Shown in pieces: positions 44,934 through 54,476 of a stretch of DNA of 64,000 nucleotides. The stretch is from Clostridiales bacterium (GTDB taxonomy: Bacteria; Bacillota; Clostridia; Saccharofermentanales; Saccharofermentanaceae). Location: assembly GCA_017510605.1 (NCBI GenBank), contig JAFWMQ010000008.1, forward strand, positions 186,217 through 250,216, in the 5' to 3' direction. Numbering within the stretch: position 1 is the first letter of the stretch; each line of letters opens with the position of its first letter. A model generated the notes under the pieces. It made no database searches. It saw only the letters and a list, made by a program, of their open reading frames with translations, and was not told the origin of the DNA. A program made the position numbers and the translations under genes.

Positions 44934-44942
44934 TGGTGTTCT

Positions 44943-45005
44943 ATGTTTGATGAACCTGATATGAAGAATTTATATTTCAGAATAGTCGGAGAAGACCGTA
45001 AATGA
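44943..45005 (+). CDS. Possible 20-residue peptide overlapping the next gene
   Basis: A short frame from ATG 44943 to TGA 45005 whose stop overlaps the ATG of the next gene in the ATGA fashion that is common for real pairs in this operon. The start has only a weak GGTG site. It may be a leader frame used for coupling, or chance. Confidence 0.3.
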   Translation: MFDEPDMKNLYFRIVGEDRK

Positions 45006-45625
45006 ATAAGAAAGAAAAAAATAAGAATTTTAGAGCATATTCAAAGTATTATAGAAGACTTCTAATGAATGAAGGTTTCAATGATATTGAGATGCGAATG
45101 AATTCATATAAAACACGGTTGGAAGAAATGTATGATTCAGACAATTATGCCGCACATAATAACTATCCAACTGTTAGTGTTTCATTTGTTTATGCCGTAA
45201 TGGCTATGTGTCTTGAACTAAAAGATTACGGTTTCACTGACAAACAGATCGTTCCAATGGTTGAGAGGGGGATGGCAAGCCGTTGGAATATGTTTGTAAA
45301 GATACTAAAGATTATAGATCTATATCCTAACTGTTTTTCTATCGTACGAAAATGGAATAAATCAGACCATGCATCCAGAGTAGAGGACGGAAGCATATCT
45401 TATGACCGCTTTATACTGGAAAAAGAAAAAATTGAATACAGAATAAGTAAATGCATATATGTTGAGATGTTTTCAAGTTATGGGATTCGTCCTCTTTGTA
45501 AGATTTTTTGTAACACAGATTGTATAGCATACAATGCTTTGAAAAGACATGTTAAATTCATTAGGCATTCCGATCTTTCAGATGGAAATGCCTGCTTTGA
45601 TGAGATATATCAAATCAAGAAATAA
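45002..45625 (+). CDS. ATC hydrolase-like protein
   Basis: 207-residue protein. The C-terminal half (YGIRPLCKIFCNTDCIAYN, then KFIRHSDLSDGNACFDEIY) follows the Cys-rich pattern of the L-2-amino-thiazoline-4-carboxylic acid hydrolase family. The named enzyme opens a thiazoline ring to make cysteine, but most family members are untested. CGGAGAAG lies before the ATG. It follows the iron-box operon and precedes the DUF3793 promoter, and its AT-richer codons set it apart from its neighbours. Family call moderate; substrate unknown. Confidence 0.65.
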   Translation: MNKKEKNKNFRAYSKYYRRLLMNEGFNDIEMRMNSYKTRLEEMYDSDNYAAHNNYPTVSVSFVYAVMAMCLELKDYGFTDKQIVPMVERGMASRWNMFVKILKIIDLYPNCFSIVRKWNKSDHASRVEDGSISYDRFILEKEKIEYRISKCIYVEMFSSYGIRPLCKIFCNTDCIAYNALKRHVKFIRHSDLSDGNACFDEIYQIKK

Positions 45626-45640
45626 TATACCCCTTTTTTA

Positions 45641-45691
45641 TTGACATCCTTCAAACAAATTGGTAATATTCTTGCGGTTAGTTAAGACTAA
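45641..45691 (+). promoter_or_regulatory. Promoter with iron-box operator before DUF3793-flavodoxin-eno
   Basis: TTGACA (45641-45646), a 17-bp spacer and TAATAT (45664-45669), then the palindrome TTAGTTAAGACTAA (45678-45691), which covers the predicted start of transcription. Confidence 0.78.
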
Positions 45692-45742
45692 CAAGAGTAA
45701 ATATAAAATAACCAAAGGAGACTTCTAGAAAGGACATTTCCG

Positions 45743-46294
45743 ATGTTTGACGAGATGGTTGTGAGAAATTGTGCACCCACTCTTGCGGGCATAAAGGTAG
45801 GCAGTCTGTTTAACTGTATCGGACATTCGACAGAATACACCTTGGAACATGTACGTTCGCTTAACGTCAGACTTAGTCCTTATGGGGTCCGTTTGATTCC
45901 GGTTTGTGCAAACAACAGACCTTCGCTGGTCTACATGTACCGTCCGGAAAAACTCAAGGAATACTTCAGGGAAGAAGACGTCAGTGAACTTCTTACCGAG
46001 TATGGTTACGATCCTGAAGATCTCGAAGGATGCGTAAAGGCTCTGATAAGAAAGCTATTTGAATCTTCTGAATTTCCTCATGAGATCGGGCTGTTCTTAG
46101 GTTATCCGTCTGAGGATGTCAGAGGTTTTATCGAGAATCATGCTTGCGATTCAAAGTGTATCGGATGCTGGAAGGTTTACGGTGATGTCGATCAGGCCAG
46201 GAAAAGATTTGATTTATACAATAAATGTACTTCGATCTACTGCCGGAGACTTCGGGAAGGCAGTTCTATAGAAAAGTTAACAACGGCGTGCTGA
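45743..46294 (+). CDS. DUF3793 family protein
   Basis: 183-residue cytoplasmic protein matching the DUF3793 pattern: an early NCAPTLAGIKVGSLFN, a central YRPEKLKEYF, and a Cys-rich end (HACDSKCIGCWKVYGD). Members are known from Clostridia, often beside flavodoxin or iron-uptake genes, without a proven activity. It is the first gene after the iron-box promoter and lies 27 bp before the flavodoxin gene. An iron-limitation role is inferred from this context. Confidence 0.85.
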   Translation: MFDEMVVRNCAPTLAGIKVGSLFNCIGHSTEYTLEHVRSLNVRLSPYGVRLIPVCANNRPSLVYMYRPEKLKEYFREEDVSELLTEYGYDPEDLEGCVKALIRKLFESSEFPHEIGLFLGYPSEDVRGFIENHACDSKCIGCWKVYGDVDQARKRFDLYNKCTSIYCRRLREGSSIEKLTTAC

Positions 46295-46321
46295 CGTCAA
46301 TAGAAAGGGGAAAATAAATAT

Positions 46322-46744
46322 ATGAAAACAGCAGTTGTTTTTTGGAGTGGTACAGGCAATACGGAGGCTATGGCAAATGCAGTAGCTGACGGCATGAAGG
46401 AAAAGGGCGCTGAGGTTTCAATTCTCGGTTCATCAGGGTTTACGGCAGACAAGCTTTCCGAGTTTGATGCTATCGCTTTTGGTTGTCCTGCTATGGGCAA
46501 TGAGGTTCTTGAGGAAAGTGAATTTGATCCGATGTTTACGGCAATCGAAAGTTCTCTTTCAGGCAAGAAGATCGCACTTTTCGGATCGTTCGGATGGGGC
46601 GACGGTGAATGGATGAGAAACTGGGAAGACCGTTGTAAGGCAGCTGGTGCAAACCTTGTTTGCGAGAGCGTCACAGTAAATGATGCGCCTGATGCTGACG
46701 GTGTTGAAAGCTGCAAGAGATTGGGCGCAGCACTTGCCTCTTAA
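46322..46744 (+). CDS. Flavodoxin
   Basis: 140-residue short-chain flavodoxin. The FMN phosphate loop WSGTGNTEAMA lies at about residues 8-18, with flavin-stacking loops GCPAMGNE and GSFGWGDGEWM. It transfers electrons in place of ferredoxin and is typically induced when iron is scarce, which fits the operator upstream. The enolase gene starts 18 bp after its stop with no terminator between, so read-through is likely. Confidence 0.95.
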   Translation: MKTAVVFWSGTGNTEAMANAVADGMKEKGAEVSILGSSGFTADKLSEFDAIAFGCPAMGNEVLEESEFDPMFTAIESSLSGKKIALFGSFGWGDGEWMRNWEDRCKAAGANLVCESVTVNDAPDADGVESCKRLGAALAS

Positions 46745-48064
<1,320 letters not shown>

Positions 48065-48092
48065 TTTCTCCTCTGTTTATACATCATGTCTG

Positions 48093-48120
48093 GGGCTGCT
48101 GCTTGATGAGGCAGCAGCCC
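48093..48120 (+). terminator. Terminator after enolase
   Basis: A 10-bp perfect stem GGGCTGCTGC / GCAGCAGCCC with an 8-base loop, starting 28 bp after the eno stop, followed by TTCCCTTAAA. Confidence 0.75.
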
Positions 48121-48150
48121 TTCCCTTAAATCTAAAGCCTGGAGGTAGTT

Positions 48151-48528
48151 ATGTTTCTCGGGGAATCGGGTGAAATGTATCTGGAAGCGATACTGGTTCT
48201 TTCTCAAAAAGAAATGCCGGTACGTTCTTTAGATGTCGCGAAATTTCTTGGAGTTTCTAAGCCGAGTGTAAGCCGTGCTATGGGAATACTCAAATCAGAA
48301 AATTATATCAATATCGATTCACAAGGATATATTACACTTACCGGTAAAGGTGAAAGTATTGCAAAAAAGATCTATGAGAAGCGGGTGGTGTTCAAAGAGT
48401 TTATCATGTATCTCGGTGTCGATGAGGAGACCGCTGCACGTGATGCCTGTAAGATCGAACATGTATTGAGCGATCAGACTTTCGAAGCAATAAAAGAATT
48501 TAAAGAGAAAATGGTTGACCTGAAATAA
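48151..48528 (+). CDS. DtxR-family metal-dependent regulator (iron-sensor type)
   Basis: 125-residue repressor with an N-terminal winged helix (recognition region VAKFLGVSKPSVSRAMGIL, residues 29-47) and the DtxR dimerisation domain, lacking the C-terminal SH3 domain. Primary-site ligands align as Met9 (EMY) and Cys100-x-x-Glu103-His104, the Met/Cys set of iron-sensing DtxR/IdeR rather than the Asp/Glu set of MntR. The ancillary-site histidine (RHR in relatives) is replaced by EKRVV. GGAGG precedes the ATG. It lies just downstream of the eno terminator and is the obvious candidate to bind the TTAG-N6-CTAA boxes. Confidence 0.9.
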   Translation: MFLGESGEMYLEAILVLSQKEMPVRSLDVAKFLGVSKPSVSRAMGILKSENYINIDSQGYITLTGKGESIAKKIYEKRVVFKEFIMYLGVDEETAARDACKIEHVLSDQTFEAIKEFKEKMVDLK

Positions 48529-48623
48529 TCACAATATCGTTTCCGGGATTGCCTCAAAAATAACACTTAGTGTATCCTCTTTAGAATGATAGAATAAGTG
48601 CAGTTTAAATATGGAGGCATAAA

Positions 48624-49346
48624 ATGGAATTCGATAATATGAATAATGATGATCTTCTTAAGCAGGGAATAGATTTTCTGAAGCAGTTTCAGCTTAAAGA
48701 TGCAGAAAGTTGTTTCTTAAAGGTACTGGATAACGACGGTGATAATGAGACTGCAAAAAAGGGCATGATGCTTCAGTCTCTATATACGGGCTTTGAAGAA
48801 TTCGAAGGCCCTATCGTAAATCTTCTGAATAATCAGGATCAGTATGATCCGGATGAGTATGTACTGAAGATCTCTGAATTATCAAGCAATCTGGTTAAGT
48901 CAACTGAAAGAGCCTGTTCATATTACAATGATATAGTTTTCCTTTATGATCTCATCGCTATGAGAGGCGTTTTTTATGAGAGCAGATTTAAGGGAACTAA
49001 AAATATCGATTATTGTAATCTGGCCGGATTGTATTTCTCCTTTACATGTTCCTGGCATACGGGCGCGCAGGATGTAGACGCGGATACACTTGCCGAACTC
49101 GAACGCGCAAGAGACCGTGCAGGATTCTTCCTGGACTGCAATGAGAGGATGAAGACAGGAGAATACAAAAGACCGTGGGAAGAAGTATTAGATGATGAGA
49201 ATCTCTTTTGTAGGGGGTTGCTCAGAAAAGAAGACGACGGTAAATATACATATTTTGTTCCGGTGGCACGTGAAAGAAGCACACCGGTCATAAGAGAATT
49301 TGGCGTGCTTCAGAGCATAGGACAGGCTATGACCGCCCGGATCTGA
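48624..49346 (+). CDS. TPR-like protein, unknown function
   Basis: 240-residue cytoplasmic protein. The N-terminal ~45 residues (LLKQGIDFLKQFQLKDAESCFLKVL) form one clear tetratricopeptide-like unit; the remainder is helical with a short beta C-terminus. Domain partners are unknown. GGAGG precedes the ATG. Eight bases separate it from the CPBP gene, so the two may be co-transcribed. Confidence 0.72.
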   Translation: MEFDNMNNDDLLKQGIDFLKQFQLKDAESCFLKVLDNDGDNETAKKGMMLQSLYTGFEEFEGPIVNLLNNQDQYDPDEYVLKISELSSNLVKSTERACSYYNDIVFLYDLIAMRGVFYESRFKGTKNIDYCNLAGLYFSFTCSWHTGAQDVDADTLAELERARDRAGFFLDCNERMKTGEYKRPWEEVLDDENLFCRGLLRKEDDGKYTYFVPVARERSTPVIREFGVLQSIGQAMTARI

Positions 49347-49353
49347 AATATGT

Positions 49354-50223
49354 ATGACTAATGTAAAAGACAAGAAAATCAGGCATTTTTTCCTTATACC
49401 ATTTGCAGTGGTATTCGCAATACTGCTGGTTGAAGCAATAACGTTCGAACTTTTTGTCGAACCTTTTGTATACGATGGAAAAGTCAGCTCTGACGTCCTG
49501 TTCCTTGTACAATACGGGAAATCAATATTCAGCTGGTTATTTATCTTCATATATTGTCTAATCCTGGAAAGACCTTTGCTTAAAAGCTTTTGGCATATGA
49601 AGCAGGGTGGTCTCAGTGGAAATACCATAAAGAATCTTCTCTTTGGTATGGGAATCGGTCTGGCGATGAACGGTTTATGCGCTTTGGCCGCCTTCCTTCA
49701 CGGAGATCTTACTCTCTCGTTCGCAGGATTCTCCCCGGTTTATCAAATTGTTGGTCTGATCGTTGTGTTCATTCAATCCGGAGGAGAAGAACTGCTGATG
49801 CGCGGATATTTCATGGGTGCGATCCAATCAAGATATGGTACTGTCTGGGGTCTGATCCTGAATGCTGCTCTGTTTGCTGCACTTCATGGCTCAAATAAAG
49901 GTATTACTGTGCTAGCTGTCATAAGACTTCTTTGTGTGTCCGTGGTATATGGTCTGTTAGTAACCAAGTATAAGAGTCTTTGGATGGCGATGGGAATTCA
50001 TACGACGTGGAACTATACACAGAGCCTGCTTCTGGGCCTTCCGAATTCCGGGATTGCCTCTGAAAAAGCGCTGCTTCATCTTGATGCCTCGAGAGGCAGT
50101 ATCTTCTATAACGATGTATTTGGCCTTGAAGGCGGTATAACCGGTTTTCTTGTCTTTGTTGTTTTACTGGCGATTATTTTACTGGCCCCGATACAAGGGA
50201 AAAGCACGGTATCAAGTAAGTGA
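49354..50223 (+). CDS. CPBP family intramembrane glutamic protease
   Basis: 289-residue membrane protein with about eight helices and the CPBP/ABI (Rce1-like) motifs: motif 1 GEELLMRGYF (Glu145-Glu146), motif 2 FAALHGSN and motif 3 GIHTTWNY. These are the catalytic Glu and His residues of intramembrane proteases; bacterial members often act in peptide maturation or self-immunity. No bacteriocin operon is adjacent, although a double-glycine peptide gene exists 13 kb away. The ribosome binding site is weak, suggesting coupling to the upstream TPR gene. Confidence 0.92.
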   Translation: MTNVKDKKIRHFFLIPFAVVFAILLVEAITFELFVEPFVYDGKVSSDVLFLVQYGKSIFSWLFIFIYCLILERPLLKSFWHMKQGGLSGNTIKNLLFGMGIGLAMNGLCALAAFLHGDLTLSFAGFSPVYQIVGLIVVFIQSGGEELLMRGYFMGAIQSRYGTVWGLILNAALFAALHGSNKGITVLAVIRLLCVSVVYGLLVTKYKSLWMAMGIHTTWNYTQSLLLGLPNSGIASEKALLHLDASRGSIFYNDVFGLEGGITGFLVFVVLLAIILLAPIQGKSTVSSK

Positions 50224-50270
50224 TCATCAATAACTGAGGTGGATGTGTTTATGAAGAAAGCAAAGAAAAC

Positions 50271-51038
50271 TCAGTTCCCGAAAACAATATAATGTGATAT
50301 TGCGAGCCACTCACGGACCCAGTAAGCAGGCAGAAGATAAATGTCCGTATGCGACGGATATGAAGTGATCTCGCCTGAACCGAGTGATCTCGCGATTAGT
50401 TCAGCTCTGAAAATGTGATATTCGGAGGTAACTACCGTTATATCTCTGGAATACCCCATGGAATCGGTGATCTCAAAAGCATTCCTGATGTTCTCATATG
50501 TCGATGTGGATTTATCTTCAACAATGATCCTGTCTTCGGAAATGCCTCTTTTGAGAAGATACATCTTCATGGCTTTTCCCTCTGAGATCACTTCATCATC
50601 ACCCTGGCCGCCTGTAACGACAACAGGTATATCAGGATATTGTTCGAGAAGTTCGCATGCTTTGTCCAGCCTCTTTTGAAGCATAGGAGACGGGTCCTCG
50701 CCCCATAGCTGACATCCGAGTACAACGACCATATTAGGATTATCCGGATGATTAAGACAAGAACGGACCATCTTAAAAGACAGAAAACCTGCGTAGCAGA
50801 AACAGGCAATGAGGAACGCAGCAACAAAGACCGTAATTGCTTTTCCCACAGTGCTCTTACGGAAACGACCGGTCTTATTCCAGAAGGCTGTTATCAGCAG
50901 CAGGAATACTGAGATCAAAAATCCGGCTGCGTTACCGGTATTGAAAGATCGGAAGGAAATCACGAATGCCAGGGCAGACAAGACTTCGAGTATTATCAGG
51001 ATTATCCTTATTGTTTGGTTTTTTCCGGCCTTGATCAA
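50271..51038 (-). CDS. YdcF family (DUF218/SanA-like) membrane protein
   Basis: 255-residue protein with three N-terminal helices (~residues 10-90), then a DUF218 domain: VVVLGCQL, VVVTGGQGDDE, SEGKAMKMYLLKRGI, IVEDKSTSTYENI and VTSEYHIFRA. The YdcF/SanA family is linked to envelope integrity and may bind SAM or cell-wall intermediates. The start was set at TTG 51038 because TAGGAGAG lies eight bases upstream of it; the in-frame ATG ten codons earlier (51068) has no ribosome binding site and abuts an AT-rich -10-like element. Confidence 0.85.
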   Translation of the reverse strand: MIKAGKNQTIRIILIILEVLSALAFVISFRSFNTGNAAGFLISVFLLLITAFWNKTGRFRKSTVGKAITVFVAAFLIACFCYAGFLSFKMVRSCLNHPDNPNMVVVLGCQLWGEDPSPMLQKRLDKACELLEQYPDIPVVVTGGQGDDEVISEGKAMKMYLLKRGISEDRIIVEDKSTSTYENIRNAFEITDSMGYSRDITVVTSEYHIFRAELIARSLGSGEITSYPSHTDIYLLPAYWVREWLAISHYIVFGN

Positions 51039-51214
51039 AATATGCTCTCCTATTAATTTTCCCCACATAATGCCATTTTATATGACAGTCTGATTTTATC
51101 CGATATCTGAAAAATAAGATGGGCAAAATTGAAGGCATACCCTCATATTTACCCTCAAATTTGCATACAGATAGTTCAATCGATTCTTCCGTCAACTAGC
51201 TGAATCCTTATTGA

Positions 51215-51223
51215 TGATATAAT
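51215..51223 (+). promoter_or_regulatory. Extended -10 promoter of the nucleotidyltransferase pair
   Basis: TGATATAAT located 40 bp before the TTG start at 51263; no strong -35 element. Confidence 0.5.
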
Positions 51224-51262
51224 AAATGCGTTTTACAAGACTAATCATTATGAGGTTCTGCT

Positions 51263-52288
51263 TTGCAAGATTTTAAATCGCTTATTGAACGAAAAGAATA
51301 TGACTTTCTGAGGACTGATCCGAGACTTGGAAAGAATATTATCCTGCTTGGAGTCAGCGGCAGTTACGGATATGGTACAAACCGCGACGGGAGCGATGTG
51401 GACCTTAGAGGAATCGCATTAAACGGGAGATCAGATCTTCTGGGACTAGATACTTTCGAGCAGGTTGAAGACAGAACAACTGATACGGTAATCTTTTCTT
51501 TCATGAAGATCATCGGATTGCTTATGAATTGCAATCCTAATACTATTGAGATCCTGGGGCTCGATGATGATCAGTATGTGATCAGGAACGGGATGGGACA
51601 GGAGCTTTTGGATAACAAGTCACTGTTCCTGTCAAAGCGCGCCGTGGCTTCGTTCGGACATTATGCCGGTTCACAGTTAAGAAGACTTCAGAATGCGATC
51701 GCCAGGGATTCGCTTGCCCAGTCGGACCGCGAAAAGCACATCATGAATTCAGTAACAAATGCACTGAATGATTTCAATGCCAGACATAAGGATTATAACG
51801 GTTCATCGATCCGTCTTTACATTGATGATGCGGTTTCGGAAGATCTTGATACGGAAATCTTTGTAGATGGTGAATTCAGGCATTATCCGCTTCGCCAATA
51901 TAACGAGATGATCAATACACTGACTAACGTTATACGCGATTATTCCAAGATTGGTGAACGCAATAAAAAGAAGGATGACAGGCATCTTAACAAACATGCG
52001 ATGCATCTGATAAGACTTTTTATGATGGGTATCAACATACTCGAAAATGGCGAGATAACTACCAGGATGAAGGGGGATGATCTTAAACTGCTCCTTGACA
52101 TCCGTGACGGGAAATACATGACGGACAGCAAACTTATTCCGGAGTTTTTTGAGATCGTCGGAGATTATGAGAGGCGTTTTGAAGAAGCAGCTGATAATTC
52201 ATATCTTCCTGCAGAGCCTGATCAGGAATCTATTGCGAAGCTGGTGGAATCATTCAATTATCGTGCTGTTACGGGAGATATAAGATGA
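51263..52288 (+). CDS. Predicted nucleotidyltransferase (DNA polymerase beta superfamily)
   Basis: 341-residue protein with the pol-beta-fold active site: GVSGSYGYGTNRDGSDVD, the GS-x-x-x-G-x(n)-D-x-D pattern, near residue 37, then the third-acid region. The C-terminal ~200 residues are helical. Members of this YcgL/COG3541-like group are of unknown acceptor and may modify tRNA, protein or phage targets. The start is TTG 51263 after GAGG. It overlaps the next nucleotidyltransferase by an ATGA junction. Confidence 0.82.
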   Translation: MQDFKSLIERKEYDFLRTDPRLGKNIILLGVSGSYGYGTNRDGSDVDLRGIALNGRSDLLGLDTFEQVEDRTTDTVIFSFMKIIGLLMNCNPNTIEILGLDDDQYVIRNGMGQELLDNKSLFLSKRAVASFGHYAGSQLRRLQNAIARDSLAQSDREKHIMNSVTNALNDFNARHKDYNGSSIRLYIDDAVSEDLDTEIFVDGEFRHYPLRQYNEMINTLTNVIRDYSKIGERNKKKDDRHLNKHAMHLIRLFMMGINILENGEITTRMKGDDLKLLLDIRDGKYMTDSKLIPEFFEIVGDYERRFEEAADNSYLPAEPDQESIAKLVESFNYRAVTGDIR

Positions 52289-53076
52289 GAGATATAAAGA
52301 GTGAGATCATAGCAGGTCTTGATAAGATCGAATCAGAGAATAAAGTTACGATCCTTCTGGCAATCGAATCGGGCAGCAGGGCCTGGGGCTTTGCTTCACC
52401 GGACAGTGATTACGATGTCAGATTTATCTATGCACGCCAACCGGATGATTATCTGACCATACTGCCTAAAAGGGATGTCATAGAGTGGCAGTTGGATGAT
52501 GTTCTGGATATCAACGGCTGGGATATTACGAAGGCACTTCTTGCATTCGCCAAAGGTAATGCAAATGTTTTCGAGTGGGCAAAATCTCCTATAGTTTACA
52601 GGAAGCATGAGTGCTGGGATAAGACCGCTGAAACCGCTTTCAAATACTTCTCTGAGAAAGCTTCGCTTTGTCACTATTATGGTACTGCGAACAGCACATA
52701 TAAATCTTTCCTGCTGGGTGAACAGATCCGTTACAAGAAATATTTCTATGCCTTAAGACCTCTGTTATGCTGCAGATATATCGAGTACTATCACAAGATC
52801 CCGCCTATGGAATTCAAAGATCTTCTTCCGTTGTTCGATCTCGGATTGCAGGGTCTTGATCCTGCTTTGTTCGAAGCAATACAGTATCTTCTTGAGCAGA
52901 AGAAGGTTACGGAGGAGAAAGATCTTAATCCGCAAATACCGGAGATAATTGATTTTATCGAGAGTGAATGCTTAAGACAAAAGGAAATATCCGGTTCGCT
53001 GCCTGATGACCATAACAGGGATATATCTGAACTTGATAAAACTTTCCGCTATGTTCTTGAATGTCTGCAATACTGA
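52285..53076 (+). CDS. Predicted nucleotidyltransferase, YcgL-like
   Basis: 263-residue pol-beta-superfamily nucleotidyltransferase with the active-site stretch AIESGSRAWGFASPDSDYD (residues ~27-45) followed by VRFIYARQPDDYL, and a helical C-terminal half. It overlaps the preceding gene in an ATGA junction, so two different family members are translated as a pair. Whether they act on each other, on a small molecule or in defence is not known. Confidence 0.85.
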   Translation: MRDIKSEIIAGLDKIESENKVTILLAIESGSRAWGFASPDSDYDVRFIYARQPDDYLTILPKRDVIEWQLDDVLDINGWDITKALLAFAKGNANVFEWAKSPIVYRKHECWDKTAETAFKYFSEKASLCHYYGTANSTYKSFLLGEQIRYKKYFYALRPLLCCRYIEYYHKIPPMEFKDLLPLFDLGLQGLDPALFEAIQYLLEQKKVTEEKDLNPQIPEIIDFIESECLRQKEISGSLPDDHNRDISELDKTFRYVLECLQY

Positions 53077-53170
53077 TCAGAACGATTTTCGAAAATCTGT
53101 TGTTCCATGCAACTTTTTTTGAAGAATGACTGTTTATATGGCATAGATGTTCGAAAAAGGAGAATTGAAG

Positions 53171-53668
53171 ATGAACAAGTTGATCAAAAAAATAGCATGC
53201 GCCGTAATGGCTTTCACACTTATTGCAGGTGTTTTCACAGGCTGCAAGGCAAAAACCGCTGTAACAACAGCTGAGCTGCCAGGCTTCACATCAGTAAAAG
53301 ATCCCTCAGGCAACCTCCCCGCCAAAGGTACAGTCGGTGATATGGCATACACGATCCTCGAGAAGGAACAGTACGGCTGCTATAACAAGTCCAGAGGTTA
53401 TTATATCGATCAGCTCGAGCAGCTCGATTCACCATACTTCATTGTTATCACTTCAGGAACACAGACGGCCACAGGCGCTGATGTTAAGATCACAGATTTC
53501 GGAATGCAGGGATCAACACTTGTTATCGTGGTTGAAGAGACAAAGGCTTCCGGTGAGAAATATAAAGGCCTTGACTGTCCTTGTGCCGTATTGGAAGTAG
53601 ATCATTTGTCTGCGGATCTTCTGATCGTAAGCACGACAGGCGATCAGTTTAACTTAATCGAAATGTAA
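53171..53668 (+). CDS. Lipoprotein, unknown function
   Basis: 165-residue secreted lipoprotein: basic start MNKLIKK, hydrophobic core, lipobox VFTGC (Cys25), then a ~135-residue domain with predicted beta structure (GTVGDMAYTILEKEQYG, LVIVVEETKASGEKY), reminiscent of protease-complex-associated or immunoglobulin-like small lipoproteins but not assigned. The start is ATG 53171 behind AAAGGAG; an in-frame ATG eight codons upstream (53147) precedes that site. Confidence 0.75.
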   Translation: MNKLIKKIACAVMAFTLIAGVFTGCKAKTAVTTAELPGFTSVKDPSGNLPAKGTVGDMAYTILEKEQYGCYNKSRGYYIDQLEQLDSPYFIVITSGTQTATGADVKITDFGMQGSTLVIVVEETKASGEKYKGLDCPCAVLEVDHLSADLLIVSTTGDQFNLIEM

Positions 53669-53788
53669 ATAAAGTTGAATTGCTGTTTTGTGGCACTTAT
53701 GTAAGAGATATGTATCAAAACAGCATTATGGGACATTGTTGGTTATAATACATATTCTTATACTTGAGAAAAAAAGAGATATAGATTT

Positions 53789-54307
53789 ATGGAAATATGG
53801 GACCTTTACGATAGAGAAGGTAATAGGACGGGCGAAGTATGGGAAAGAAAGCCCGGCAATTATCTTGCGATCCCTGAAGGGCGTTATCATCTGGTAAGCG
53901 ATATACTCGTAAAACATGTGGATGGAACTTTTCTTATGACCAAAAGGGATCCCCGCAAGGATGTTTATCCGGGTTTCTGGGAACCCGGCGCAGGCGGTTC
54001 TGCGGTGCAGGGAGAAGGTCCGGAAGAGTGTGCAGTAAGAGAACTTTTCGAAGAGACGGGCCTGAAAGCTGACAGAATGGTGTTCATTAACAGATCGGTA
54101 AGTGAGCGAAGCCATAGTATTTTCTATTCTTATCTGGCTGTTGTAAGTTGTGATAAGGATTCCGTTGTACTTCAGGAGGGCGAGACTACAGATTATACAT
54201 GGGTCGACATAAAGGACTTCAGGGAATATACAGAGTCTGAGCAGGCCATGAGGAATCATGTGGAAAGATACCGCCCTTATCTCGATGAAATCTTTTCTGA
54301 TATGTGA
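53789..54307 (+). CDS. Nudix hydrolase
   Basis: 172-residue Nudix protein. The Nudix box G-x5-E-x7-RELFEETG lies at about residues 70-92 and the N-terminal half (EIWDLYDREGNRTGEV) resembles the YfcD/IPP-isomerase-like subgroup that opens in this way. It probably hydrolyses a nucleoside diphosphate derivative; the exact substrate is unknown. The ribosome binding site is poor (AAGAGAT). A TATAAT at 53743-53748 may be its promoter. Confidence 0.9.
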   Translation: MEIWDLYDREGNRTGEVWERKPGNYLAIPEGRYHLVSDILVKHVDGTFLMTKRDPRKDVYPGFWEPGAGGSAVQGEGPEECAVRELFEETGLKADRMVFINRSVSERSHSIFYSYLAVVSCDKDSVVLQEGETTDYTWVDIKDFREYTESEQAMRNHVERYRPYLDEIFSDM

Positions 54308-54375
54308 CCTGAAAATGTAATGTCGTATTTTTTATAATGAGAAATTGGGACGCTGATTTATAACAAAACCTATTG

Positions 54376-54409
54376 TTTCCGGACCGGACAACTTTGTCCT
54401 GTCCGGAAA
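54376..54409. repeat. 34-bp palindrome before the XRE regulator gene
   Basis: TTTCCGGAC (54376-54384) and GTCCGGAAA (54401-54409) enclose GGACAA-CT-TTGTCC, giving 15 paired bases with a single mismatch. It lies 67 bp upstream of the XRE start and lacks a T-run, so it looks more like an operator or an mRNA hairpin than a terminator. Confidence 0.7.
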
Positions 54410-54476
54410 TTCGCTGTTTGTGTCGTGTTCTTGTCCCGGGTTTTGCGTTAACTTGGGGCATGAAAGGAGGAAACGA

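Noticed and set aside
53688..53897. A 69-residue frame before the Nudix gene
   Set aside because: It overlaps the Nudix coding start in another frame, has no ribosome binding site and no recognisable features.
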